Source of the DNA: an uncultured Elusimicrobiales bacterium
GTDB lineage: Bacteria > Elusimicrobiota > Elusimicrobia > Elusimicrobiales > Elusimicrobiaceae
DNA: 64,000 nt
Assembly: GCA_910576915.1 (NCBI GenBank)
Contig: CAJTJT010000002.1
Coordinates: 1-64,000, forward strand
Reading direction: 5' to 3'
In this document: positions 32,270-40,811 of the stretch, in pieces
Numbering within the stretch: the stretch's first letter is position 1
Layout of the letters: every line of letters starts with the position of its first letter
Position numbers and translations under genes: made by a program
The notes under the pieces: model-generated
What the model was told of the DNA's origin: nothing
The model's database searches: none
Seen by the model: only the letters and a program-made list of their open reading frames with translations

Positions 32270-33973
32270 ATGAAAAAAGTTTTATCTTCATTTTTTATTC
32301 TTGCGTTTGCGCTTCCGCTGTGGGCGGAGAAGCAAAACTGCAAAATTTCATCCGAACGGCCGGTAAAATTATTATCGGCGGAAATGAACCGTTCGTTTAA
32401 AACGCTTAAAAAGCTCGATCCGCCCGTCTATTATATGTCCTATATGTATACGGACGCGATTCACCGCAATGTATATATGCAGTATGGCGGCGTCAGTTCC
32501 CGGAATGAATTTTTTTATCCGCAGCTGGATATACAGGTGCGCGTCGGCTCGCCGGAGATGGACAATACCCGCAAACTGAAAAATTCGCAGGATGATTATT
32601 CGGTTATCAGCGGGGGGATGCCGGCGTTGGACGGGGACGGCACCTCCTTTACGCGCGCCGTGTGGCGGCTTACGCAAAAAGCGGTGGAGCAGGCCCAGCA
32701 GGATTACGGCCGCGTTCAGGCGGACGTGCAGGGCGCTTCGCAGCGGATGGATGATTCGCCGGATTTTGTATTTCCCGCCGTATCTTCGTATTGTTTTACG
32801 CGGGAGTTCCCTTCTTTTGACTGGGACGCGCTTGAAAAAATGCTTTTAAAAGTATCCCGCCAGGTACAGGGAAATCCCGTGGTGTTGGACAGCAATTTCA
32901 GCTTTTCGGCCACGCTCGGGCACCGGTATTTTGTGGATTCCCGCGGAACCCGGTTAAAACAGCCCATTATTGATTTTCACGTACAATATTCTCTGTACGG
33001 TAAAACGGCCGACGGGTTAGAGTTGGAACGCGGGCAGATTTACAACATCGTGTCGGCGGAGGATATCCCGACGGAAGCCGCGTTGTCGGCGGCGGTGGCG
33101 GAATCGGTAAAAGAGCTGGAAACGCTCTACCGTGCGCCGTTGGCGGAACCCATTACGGCCCCGACGATTTTAAAGAGCCGCGCGATGGGCGTTTTTGTGC
33201 ACGAAGTGTTGGGGCACCGCATGGAAGGACACCGCCAAAAAGAAGACTCTTTCGGGCGGACGTTTACTTCCAAGCTGGGCCAGCAGGTAACGGCCCCGTT
33301 TATCAGCGTGGTGGACGACGCCACTTTGCAGTCGTTCAACGGTGAGCCGCTGCGCGGATTCTATGAATACGACGACGAAGGTGTTAAATCCCAGCCCGTG
33401 GTGATGATTGAAAACGGCGTCTTAAAAAATTTCTTAATGAGTTCCAGCCCCATCAAAGGCTTCCCCGTTTCCAACGGGCACGGGCGGCGCAGTGACGGTA
33501 AACGGGCGGTGGCGCGCATGGGCAATACGCGCGTGGTGGCGTCCGAAACTGTTTCGTATGACGAACTGGAAAAAATGCTGGTGGAGGAAATCCAACGCCA
33601 GGGCAAGCCGTACGGGTTTATTATTGAAGATTTGTCCGGCGGATTTACCATGACGGATACTAACTCCCCGCAGGTTTTTAAGCTGGAACCCAGATATGTT
33701 TACCGCGTATATCCGGACGGCCGCAAAGAAGTCATCCGCGGCGCGGACATTGTGGGTACGCCGCTTGTCAGTTTTTCGCAGATTATCGCCGCTGCCGACG
33801 ATGACGCCGTGTTTAACGGCAACTGCGGCGCGGAATCCGGCTGGGTGCCGGTATCGGCTATTGCGCCCAGCGTGCTGTTAAAGACGCTGGAAATTGAGCA
33901 TACTGCCAAAAGCGCGGTCAAACCGCCTATCCTTCCGCCGCCGGATGCGGTGAAAAAAGGAGGTAAAAAATGA
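32270..33973 (+). CDS. exported TldD-like metallopeptidase
   Basis: This 567-residue member of the TldD/PmbA (U62) family has the zinc-binding HEVLGHRMEGH motif near residue 312, which fits the metallopeptidase half of the TldD-TldE pair. Family motifs around it include FSFSATLGHRYFVDSRG, MIENGVLKNFLMSSSP and GHGRR. Unlike cytosolic TldD it begins with a clear signal peptide (MKKVLSSFFILAFALPLWA), so it probably acts in the periplasm. A Pro- and Lys-rich tail ends the protein. The Shine-Dalgarno is AAAGGAGG. The partner gene overlaps by 4 bp. Confidence 0.82.
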   Translation: MKKVLSSFFILAFALPLWAEKQNCKISSERPVKLLSAEMNRSFKTLKKLDPPVYYMSYMYTDAIHRNVYMQYGGVSSRNEFFYPQLDIQVRVGSPEMDNTRKLKNSQDDYSVISGGMPALDGDGTSFTRAVWRLTQKAVEQAQQDYGRVQADVQGASQRMDDSPDFVFPAVSSYCFTREFPSFDWDALEKMLLKVSRQVQGNPVVLDSNFSFSATLGHRYFVDSRGTRLKQPIIDFHVQYSLYGKTADGLELERGQIYNIVSAEDIPTEAALSAAVAESVKELETLYRAPLAEPITAPTILKSRAMGVFVHEVLGHRMEGHRQKEDSFGRTFTSKLGQQVTAPFISVVDDATLQSFNGEPLRGFYEYDDEGVKSQPVVMIENGVLKNFLMSSSPIKGFPVSNGHGRRSDGKRAVARMGNTRVVASETVSYDELEKMLVEEIQRQGKPYGFIIEDLSGGFTMTDTNSPQVFKLEPRYVYRVYPDGRKEVIRGADIVGTPLVSFSQIIAAADDDAVFNGNCGAESGWVPVSAIAPSVLLKTLEIEHTAKSAVKPPILPPPDAVKKGGKK

Positions 33974-35595
33974 GAAAATTTTTAGTTTTCGTACTTTGCT
34001 TTGCCGTATTTTTGCCGCCGGCTTTTGCCAAACAGGCGCAGCCCTCGCTGCCGGATAACATTTATTTCCGCGCCATGCAGGATGAGATGAACCGTACGCT
34101 TAAAGAATTGCGCTCTCCCGGTTCTCCCGCGCCGTACTATGCGGCTTATAAATTAAGGCATGCGCTGACCCTGTCTATTTGGGCTTCTTTGGGGCAGCTG
34201 CGTTTGAGTTCCTTCGGGCCGGAGGAAAGGCTGTCGGGCGTGACCATTTTGGGCGTCGGTTCGGATAAGAACGACCAGCTCGGTTTTGAAAACAACCGTT
34301 TTTCTTATGACCCTTTCGGTTCCAGAAACATTTCCTCCAGCTATGACGGCATTCGCCGCGACTTGTGGAATTTGTCGAACAGCGAATACCGCATGTCGCT
34401 TGATTCGTTTGTTAAAAAACAGGCATATAAGCGGAAAAAAGAATTATCCACTACCCTGCCGGACCTGGTTCCCGCACCGCAGGCCGCGGTATTTGAAGAA
34501 GTGGAGAAGTTTGACCGCCCGGACACCGCAAAATGGGAAGAAATCGTCAAAAAGCTTTCCGCCAAGGGCAAAAATGTGTCCCAGCTGGATAATTTTGAAG
34601 CGGAATTTACCGACAACCATTGGGAATACTATTATTTAAACAGCCTGGGCGGTGCGTACCAAACGTTATTCTACCGGGTAACGCTAACCCTGTCCGCACG
34701 TCTGCGCAACCGGGACGGACATGTGCAATCGTTTTATGAGTACATTCCCATTTCCGATTACCGCACGCCGGACGAAAAAGCCCTGGAAGAAAAAACGGAC
34801 GCTTTTTTGGCTGAAATGCTGGAACGTTATAATGCGTACAAAGCCGAATCTTATTTGGGGCCGGTGCTGTTGCGTCCCCATGCGGCCGCGCAGTTTATCG
34901 AAAACGATTTTGTGTGGCAGGTGGAAAACGTGAAGCCGTTGTTGTCCGATTTGTACGAGCAGGACCCGTATGCGGGCAGTTTCCGCGAGAAAAAAGGGAT
35001 GCGCGTGCTGTCCAACGTGGTAGATATTGTGGATAAGCCGCTTCTGCGCGAATACAAAGGGCTCCCCTTGTTCTATATGCCGGTGGATGATGAGGGGGTA
35101 CCGTCGCAGGAACTCAAGTTAACGTCCCTGGGGCGTTTGCGCGCATTTCCGCTGTCGCGCCGTCCGCTTGCGGAAGGGCACGAAAGCAACGGGCACGCCC
35201 GCCTATCTTCTTATTCCTATCCGCGCGAAAGTTTGACAAATGTGTTTGTGGAACCCAAAACGCCGCTGTCGGAAGAAGCGTTGCAGGAAGAATTTTTGGC
35301 GATGTGCCGCGATTGGGAGCTGGAGTATTGTTATGAGCTGGAAACCTTCGACCGCGCCTGGCGCGTATATGCCGAGGACGGCCGCCGCGTTCCCGCTTAC
35401 GGGCTGGATTTGAAAAATATTTCCACCCGTTCGCTGCGCGATATCGCCGCCGCCGGCGGGGAAGACGCCGTTTATTATACGGGAAATTCGGACCGACCCG
35501 GCACGGTTGTAACGCCTTCCTTACTCTTGGAAGAAGCGGAAATCCTGCCGGTGGACGCCAAGCCGGACCGGGCTCCGTTCGTTCCCAAACCGTAA
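33970..35595 (+). CDS. exported TldE/PmbA-like partner protein
   Basis: This 541-residue protein follows with an ATGA overlap and also starts with a signal peptide ending at PPAFA. It lacks an HExxxH zinc motif. Its fold-level resemblance to the preceding protein is seen in the N-terminal region (FRAMQDEMNRTLKELR, compare LLSAEMNRSFKTLKKL) and in the late GHESNGHARL segment that matches the partner's SNGHGRRS. It would be the non-catalytic subunit of a periplasmic TldD/TldE-type complex; this is an inference from pairing and family. Confidence 0.7.
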   Translation: MRKFLVFVLCFAVFLPPAFAKQAQPSLPDNIYFRAMQDEMNRTLKELRSPGSPAPYYAAYKLRHALTLSIWASLGQLRLSSFGPEERLSGVTILGVGSDKNDQLGFENNRFSYDPFGSRNISSSYDGIRRDLWNLSNSEYRMSLDSFVKKQAYKRKKELSTTLPDLVPAPQAAVFEEVEKFDRPDTAKWEEIVKKLSAKGKNVSQLDNFEAEFTDNHWEYYYLNSLGGAYQTLFYRVTLTLSARLRNRDGHVQSFYEYIPISDYRTPDEKALEEKTDAFLAEMLERYNAYKAESYLGPVLLRPHAAAQFIENDFVWQVENVKPLLSDLYEQDPYAGSFREKKGMRVLSNVVDIVDKPLLREYKGLPLFYMPVDDEGVPSQELKLTSLGRLRAFPLSRRPLAEGHESNGHARLSSYSYPRESLTNVFVEPKTPLSEEALQEEFLAMCRDWELEYCYELETFDRAWRVYAEDGRRVPAYGLDLKNISTRSLRDIAAAGGEDAVYYTGNSDRPGTVVTPSLLLEEAEILPVDAKPDRAPFVPKP

Positions 35596-35612
35596 ATTTG
35601 TTATTAAGCAGA

Positions 35613-35645
35613 AAAGAGGCGGACCTTTCGGGTCCGCCTCTTTTT
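35613..35645. terminator. bidirectional terminator
   Basis: A 13-bp perfect stem (AAAGAGGCGGACC / GGTCCGCCTCTTT) with a TTTCG loop lies between the convergent TldE-like and TPR genes. Confidence 0.85.
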
Positions 35646-35658
35646 GCGTTTCAAAGAG

Positions 35659-36633
35659 TTATTTTTGCGGGAGGAACGTCAGTAATTTGGCCGCTACCCG
35701 GCCGACAAATGTATCGGCATCGGCCCGGCTGATTTTTTCCAGCTGTTTTTTAGAGGCATTTTTTTTGCCCAGGCGGTACCAATTCATCGCCTGGATGAAT
35801 TGGGCAAGTTGGTTGTCCGGCTGTTGTTTTAAAATTTGTGCGGCGGTTGCCAGGGAGTTTTTATAGTCGCCGTCTTTATACAACCACAGCGCTTTTTGGG
35901 CCAGTAAATCCAGCCGTCCGGGAGCCAGCAGGAGGGCGGCTTCCAGGTCCTGCAACGCTTCTTGCGGCTGGCCGAGCCCTTGGCGGGCGTAGGCGCTTAA
36001 ACGCCAAAAATCGGGGTTTTGATCGTTATCGGCCAGGGCCATGGTAATGTTGATAAACGCGTTTTCAAAGTTGCGCTGGCGTAAGAACGTTTCGGCGTAG
36101 CGGGCGCGGTAGCGCGCGTCGGCCGTCGGGTTGAGTTCGAAGAAATGGTCGTAGGTTTGGCGCGCTTTGGAGTAAAAACCCATGGCGGAGTAGTTGGCGG
36201 CCTGGCCGGAAAGCGCATCAAGGTTGTTGGGTTCCTGCGTAAGTACGCGGTCATACAGTTCAATCGAGCGGTTGGTAAGCCCGGTTTGCTGGTACAAATT
36301 GGCCGCGGCCGCCAAAAGCGGCGTATTGTTAGGGTGGAATTCCAACGCTTCCAAATAGACTTCCAGTGCTTTACTGAGGTTATTTTGCTGTTCGTAACTG
36401 GCGCCGAGCAGGCGGTACGCGCGCGCTTCGCGGCGTTTTACGTTTTTGGTTTTGTAGATGTATTCGGTAAGTTCCGTGATGGCGCGGTCGTACTGGCCGG
36501 AGTTATACAAGTCGCGCGCCTGGACGTATTCTTTGCGGTCGCCCGCCGGGGCCAGGCCCAAAAATCCCGCCGAACAGGCCGCCGTCCACAGCGCGGCCGC
36601 GGCAATAAAAAGGGGTTTATAATTTAAGCACAT
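35659..36633 (-). CDS. TPR-repeat lipoprotein
   Basis: This protein of about 324 residues contains at least six tetratricopeptide repeats (ARDLYNSGQYDRAITELTEY, AYRLLGASYEQQNNLSKALE, AANLYQQTGLTNRSIELYDR, and more). The N-terminus has a signal with a possible lipobox (WTAACS). I place the start at ATG 36633; a TTG at 36645 is also possible, and neither has a good ribosome site. It overlaps the patatin gene by 17 bp and is the last gene of the run beginning at 40656. It probably scaffolds an envelope complex. Confidence 0.7.
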   Translation of the reverse strand: MCLNYKPLFIAAAALWTAACSAGFLGLAPAGDRKEYVQARDLYNSGQYDRAITELTEYIYKTKNVKRREARAYRLLGASYEQQNNLSKALEVYLEALEFHPNNTPLLAAAANLYQQTGLTNRSIELYDRVLTQEPNNLDALSGQAANYSAMGFYSKARQTYDHFFELNPTADARYRARYAETFLRQRNFENAFINITMALADNDQNPDFWRLSAYARQGLGQPQEALQDLEAALLLAPGRLDLLAQKALWLYKDGDYKNSLATAAQILKQQPDNQLAQFIQAMNWYRLGKKNASKKQLEKISRADADTFVGRVAAKLLTFLPQK

Positions 36634-37576
36634 AAGGTAACGCAAACAGCAGGATGTCTTCCTGCAGTGCCTCCATATTCCGGGTGGCTTCCTGAATGCC
36701 CACTTCGCCCGCTTTATGTAATTTATCCAACTCCAGGGTGCCGATGTCCAGCACGCGGTTTGTCAGCACGAAATTGGCTTTTTGGGCCGCTTCTTCAATC
36801 ATGGCGGCCCCGCGCACGTCGCCTATGCGCAAGAGATACGCGGCGATGCTCTGTGGCGTTTTGGAGTAAAAATCGGGCGGCGTGACGGACGCGATGATAT
36901 AATCCGCTCCCATTAATTTGACGGATTCCACCGGCAGATAATCCACCACGGCTCCATCCACCAGCGCGCGGTGGCGGTATTCTACGGGTTCAAACACGCC
37001 GGGCAAATTCATACTGGCCCGTACGGCGATGGCGAGCGGGCCGGAATTAAACCCCACGCGTTCGCCGGTTTTTACGTCCATGGCGGCGCAGGAGAACGGG
37101 ATTTTCATGTCCTCAAACTGCATATCGCCCAACTGTTCGTGGAAAAAATTTACCAGGTTGGAAGAGGAAGGAAGTTTCTTGGCGAATAAAAAGCGCAGAA
37201 GCCCCATGGCGTTATAGTCGGGGGTGATGCTGTCCATGGTCATGTGGGTGCTGATTTCCCACAGTTTGGACGTCGGCAGTCCCGCGGCGTACAGCGCGCC
37301 CACCACAGAACCCATCGACGTGCCGGAAATCATATCAATCGGCAGGCCCGCGTTATCTAAGGATTCCAGCACGCCCACATGGGCAAAGCCGCGCACGCCG
37401 CCGGCGGAGAGCGCCATCCCGATTTTGGGGCGTTGGTCTTTGGGCAGGCTGATAAAACGCTGCCATAAAAATTCGCGCAGGATGTCGTCATCCGTCGGAA
37501 CCTGCAGCGCACCCGCGGGGAACGCCCACAGCAGGCACGCCGTTAACCAGCCCGCGCGGCGCAAAAACGATGTCAT
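36617..37576 (-). CDS. patatin-like phospholipase
   Basis: This 319-residue exported protein starts at ATG 37576, overlapping the previous stop by 4 bp (ATGA). A signal peptide ends near AGALQ. The patatin motifs are all present: oxyanion loop SAGGVRGFAHVG, nucleophile elbow GTSMG, and the Asp of DGAVVD, forming the Ser-Asp dyad. It would cleave acyl chains from lipids in the periplasm or at the outer membrane. Its neighbours are TolC-like and TPR proteins. Confidence 0.88.
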   Translation of the reverse strand: MTSFLRRAGWLTACLLWAFPAGALQVPTDDDILREFLWQRFISLPKDQRPKIGMALSAGGVRGFAHVGVLESLDNAGLPIDMISGTSMGSVVGALYAAGLPTSKLWEISTHMTMDSITPDYNAMGLLRFLFAKKLPSSSNLVNFFHEQLGDMQFEDMKIPFSCAAMDVKTGERVGFNSGPLAIAVRASMNLPGVFEPVEYRHRALVDGAVVDYLPVESVKLMGADYIIASVTPPDFYSKTPQSIAAYLLRIGDVRGAAMIEEAAQKANFVLTNRVLDIGTLELDKLHKAGEVGIQEATRNMEALQEDILLFALPYVLKL

Positions 37577-38874
37577 TGTAAATCCTGGCCGATGGCCCAT
37601 TCCAATTCGGCTTTGGCTATGCGGTTTTTTAGTATGGCTTCAAAATATCCGGCCGCCGTTTGTTCGTACGCCAGTAACGCTTCCAGCGGGGAAGTTCCCG
37701 TTTTGGCGGCGGTTTTTCCGGCCGTTTCGATGCGAGTTTTTAGGTCGCGGTAGACGGCCTGGCGTTCCAGCACTTCGTCTTGCCAAAAGCGCATGCTTTC
37801 AAAATTTCCCGCCACCTGGATGCGGATTTTGTCTTCAATGGCCGCGCGGCGTAGGGAACTTTTGCGCTGTTCGGCTTTTTTCTGGGCGATTTGTTCGGAA
37901 AAATTGTAAGGAATCGGCAAGCGTACAGCCAGCGAAATCTGTTTGTTTACGTCTTCGAGCGAGTCCGCGCCCATTTGCTCGTAGGAGCCGTTTAAAATAA
38001 TGTCCGGGTAGCGTTTGGAGAGTGCCAAATCGATGGAAATGTTGTCGGCTTCCAGGGCGTAGATGGCGGATTTTAATTCGGGGCGGAATTCCATGGCCCA
38101 GAGGTTGAGGTGGGGGAGGTCCCAGTTGGTTTTGACGGGTACAAAATCCCCTTTGATGGTAATGGTGGAATTAAGCTCTTTGTTCAGGCTTACCAGCATG
38201 GCCAGCTGCGCTTCGCCCAGGGCGCGTTTGGCCCGGTTGTTGCGTACGGCCAGGTCGGCCAGCAGGGCGCGCTGGCGGATTTGGGTCCAGGCGTCGCCGG
38301 ACGGACGGGCGTACCATTGGTTGGCCGTATCCAGCGTTTTCTGCGTGAAGCGGGCGTATTCCTGCGCGTGGAGCAGGTTGTTAAAGGATTTTTTTATATC
38401 CAGCACTACGGCGTTTTTTACCGTTTCGTACCGGCTTTGCACCTGTTTTAAATTGGCGCGCGCCATTTTGAGCGTGCCGCGGATGCGGCCGCCGGAATAC
38501 AGATACTGCGTGGCCGTAACGCCGACGCCGAAGAATTTTTTTTCGTTAAGCGTATCCGTGCTGGGCAGGAAGCGGTTGGCCACCGCGTCGGGCAGTACCA
38601 TGGGGTATTCCAAATCGTACCACGTAGCGGTGCCCTGGAATGAAAACTGGGGCAGAAAGCGGAATTTCGCTTCGTTTATTTTTTGCTCGGCAATGATAAT
38701 TTCCTGCCGGGCGGATAAAAATTCGGAATTATTTTCCAGGCCCAGGCGGATGGCGTTTTCCAGGGTGAGGTCGTCGTTTATCAAACTGGAAAATTTAAGA
38801 CCGTATTCTTTTTGCGCCGCCGCCGGCAACGCCGCGCATAATAAGGCAAGCGCGAGTGCACAATATTTCTTCAT
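37573..38874 (-). CDS. TolC-family outer membrane channel
   Basis: This 433-residue protein has a signal peptide (ending AAAQ) followed by the OEP repeat structure: LTLENAIRLGLENNSEFLSA near the N-terminus, long alternating helices with coiled-coil character, and the typical second half (EFRPELKSAIYALEADNISI, RYPDIILNGSYEQMG). It would form the outer membrane exit duct of an export or efflux system, but no inner membrane pump or adaptor gene is adjacent. Only the HAMP stub, YjbH-like protein and patatin are near. Confidence 0.85.
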   Translation of the reverse strand: MKKYCALALALLCAALPAAAQKEYGLKFSSLINDDLTLENAIRLGLENNSEFLSARQEIIIAEQKINEAKFRFLPQFSFQGTATWYDLEYPMVLPDAVANRFLPSTDTLNEKKFFGVGVTATQYLYSGGRIRGTLKMARANLKQVQSRYETVKNAVVLDIKKSFNNLLHAQEYARFTQKTLDTANQWYARPSGDAWTQIRQRALLADLAVRNNRAKRALGEAQLAMLVSLNKELNSTITIKGDFVPVKTNWDLPHLNLWAMEFRPELKSAIYALEADNISIDLALSKRYPDIILNGSYEQMGADSLEDVNKQISLAVRLPIPYNFSEQIAQKKAEQRKSSLRRAAIEDKIRIQVAGNFESMRFWQDEVLERQAVYRDLKTRIETAGKTAAKTGTSPLEALLAYEQTAAGYFEAILKNRIAKAELEWAIGQDLQ

Positions 38875-38888
38875 ACAACCCCCGTTAT

Positions 38889-39347
38889 TTATGACTGTTT
38901 GTTTTTATTTATTTCCGCTTCGACGCGGTCCATCATGGTGTTAAAATCTTCCTGCAGGTCGGTCAGCTGGTCGCCTTTGCGCAGGTGTACGCGCTGGGAA
39001 TAGTCCCCTTTGGCGATGGCTTTGCAGACCCGTTCAAAATGGTATACCGGCCCCGCCATTTTGTGCGATAAAATGGCCGAAATCAGCACCACGAACAACA
39101 GGTAAATGGCGATTTTGTAGAAGAATCCCGCCGCGATGGGGATGAATTGGTCGTAAATAGGCTGGACGAGCACGGGGTAAGCGTCGAACAAGTCGTTAAG
39201 CGTGGCGGTGATTTCGAACGTCATAATCGCCAAACCGCACAGCACGCTTAAAATAATCATCATCATATAGCGCAGCTGGAGGTTCTTTTTAATAAAAATG
39301 GTGCGGCGTTTGAATTGCGGCCGCGGCTGCTGGGGCGTTTGGTTCAT
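38889..39347 (-). CDS. two-helix membrane protein with HAMP domain and no output domain
   Basis: This 152-residue protein has a basic cytoplasmic N-terminus, a first membrane helix (MMMIILSVLCGLAIMTFEI), a periplasmic loop of about 30 residues, a second helix (IAIYLLFVVLISAILSH) and a HAMP-like segment (AGPVYHFERVCKAIAKGDYS) reaching the C-terminus. No kinase, cyclase or chemotaxis domain follows. It may relay a signal by association with another protein. It sits between a YjbH-like and a TolC-like gene. Confidence 0.65.
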   Translation of the reverse strand: MNQTPQQPRPQFKRRTIFIKKNLQLRYMMMIILSVLCGLAIMTFEITATLNDLFDAYPVLVQPIYDQFIPIAAGFFYKIAIYLLFVVLISAILSHKMAGPVYHFERVCKAIAKGDYSQRVHLRKGDQLTDLQEDFNTMMDRVEAEINKNKQS

Positions 39348-39356
39348 ATACTCCTC

Positions 39357-40088
39357 TTAGAAATTGGTGACGTAGCGCAGTTGTAAAATGCGTTCGCTTT
39401 CGTCCCCGCGGCCGATACGGCGCACGGCGGCGTCCAGCGCCAGGGACGGGTGCAGCGTAATACGCGCGCCCAGGTTCAGGCGGGAATCGCGGATGTTGCG
39501 GATGTTGTCCCATTCCGCAAGCAGGCCGAAGTTGTCGGCCAGGTGATAAAAAAGGCCGGTGAACATGTAAAGGTCGTCAAAATCAAAATCGGACAGGTTT
39601 ACGCCCGCGGTGGCGTTGAGGCCGGGGACGATAATCTCGCGCGAAAAAGTGAGGTAGCCGCCTTTGCGGTCGTCGAGATATTGTTTGGTTTTGGTGTAGT
39701 TGCGGCGATGGTCGTACCCGTAGCCGTAGCGGCGGCCGTCGTAGCCGATGGCGATGGCGGGCAGGTAGAGGCTGCCGTCGTACAGTTTCCATTTTACCTG
39801 GAAGTCCGGGTCCAGCACGCGCACGGAGGACGAAGAGCCCAACAGTTCGTGCACGGCGATGGATACGCCCAGGTTGATGCGGGGATAGACGCCGAAATCA
39901 ATACTTTCCATGATTGTGCCGTGGTCGTAGGCGCGGGTGAGGAAAGAGGCTTGGTAACGGTCCATCGTTTCGGCTGTGGGAACGTCGATAATCTGCGTTT
40001 CCAGGCTGATGGGGTCCCCCTGGGCGGCAAAAACGGGGCAGGCAAACGTCAAGCAGGCAAATAAAGCGGCGAAAAATTTTAATTTCAT
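39357..40088 (-). CDS. exported beta-barrel-like protein, YjbH-like
   Basis: This 243-residue protein has a signal peptide ending at VFAAQ, followed by amphipathic beta strands and a C-terminal aromatic (RYVTNF), as in outer membrane barrels. The middle (FQVKWKLYDGSLYLPAIAIG) resembles the YjbH family, whose members are linked to exopolysaccharide export. The region after it (GYDGRRYGYGYDHRRNY) is rich in Gly and Tyr. The assignment rests on pattern only. Confidence 0.5.
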   Translation of the reverse strand: MKLKFFAALFACLTFACPVFAAQGDPISLETQIIDVPTAETMDRYQASFLTRAYDHGTIMESIDFGVYPRINLGVSIAVHELLGSSSSVRVLDPDFQVKWKLYDGSLYLPAIAIGYDGRRYGYGYDHRRNYTKTKQYLDDRKGGYLTFSREIIVPGLNATAGVNLSDFDFDDLYMFTGLFYHLADNFGLLAEWDNIRNIRDSRLNLGARITLHPSLALDAAVRRIGRGDESERILQLRYVTNF

Positions 40089-40098
40089 ATAAGTTCCT

Positions 40099-40656
40099 TT
40101 AGTACAAAAAGTTGCGTACGTCTTTTACTTCCGGCTGCATAACGTAGCGCACGTTGTGCAGATAAGCTCCTTCGCGCGCGGGCATAAAATCGTTGCGGTC
40201 GCGCGGGAACTCCAAATCCACAATGCCTTTGTCCGCACGGGTGGTGCCCGTTACGACGGCAATGTTCCAGCGGTCGGTTTTTTCATGGTCGTACGGTTCT
40301 TTGGGGTTCCAATAGTTGTGCAGGAGCACCGTGCCTTTGGGCAGATATTCCGCTCCCACGGGCGCGGTTTTTAAGAGGACGTCTTTGGTCCACAGCGTTT
40401 TGCCTTTGCACGGGCCGTTTACGAAAGTGATTTTGTAGTAAGGGTTATCGTCAGACGGGCGCTTTTTTAAATCGGCCAGCGAATACGTAGCGTACGGTTT
40501 ACCGATATTTAAGCAGGCGGCGAATACATGGGTGTTAAGCAAGCGTTCGTAGTCTTGCTTATCGTCGGTGCGGTTGTAGGGGGATTCTTTTTTTGCATGG
40601 CATCCCGCCAAGAGAACGAAAGAAGAAATAAGTAACAGGCCGAGCAGTTTTTTCAT
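40099..40656 (-). CDS. small lipoprotein of unknown function
   Basis: This 185-residue protein starts at 40656 after AAGGAG, with lipobox LLAGC. I recognise no family. The mature part has two cysteines (AACLN, NGPCKG) and many aromatic residues and ends RNFLY. It is the first gene of a six-gene unit with a YjbH-like protein, HAMP stub, TolC-like channel, patatin and TPR lipoprotein. Confidence 0.65.
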   Translation of the reverse strand: MKKLLGLLLISSFVLLAGCHAKKESPYNRTDDKQDYERLLNTHVFAACLNIGKPYATYSLADLKKRPSDDNPYYKITFVNGPCKGKTLWTKDVLLKTAPVGAEYLPKGTVLLHNYWNPKEPYDHEKTDRWNIAVVTGTTRADKGIVDLEFPRDRNDFMPAREGAYLHNVRYVMQPEVKDVRNFLY

Positions 40657-40719
40657 AAACCGGGCTCCTTGTTTTGTCTGGTTTAGCGCGCGTGCGCGCG
40701 TATGGAAACGTCTATACAA

Positions 40720-40725
40720 ATTATA
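40720..40725 (-). promoter_or_regulatory. -10 box of the lipoprotein-TolC-patatin unit
   Basis: A perfect TATAAT on the minus strand lies about 64 bp before the start at 40656. The leader contains two GCGCGC blocks; no clear -35 is seen. Confidence 0.4.
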
Positions 40726-40767
40726 CCCGTTTTTTGAAAGAAAAGAAACAAGTTTGCGGCACAATAA

Positions 40768-40797
40768 AAACCGGGCCCGTTAAAAGGGGCCCGGTTT
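40768..40797 (-). terminator. terminator of the 635-residue protein gene
   Basis: An 11-bp stem (AAACCGGGCCC / GGGCCCGGTTT) is followed by T-rich sequence on the minus strand. Confidence 0.75.
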
Positions 40798-40811
40798 GAA
40801 AAGCGCATCGT

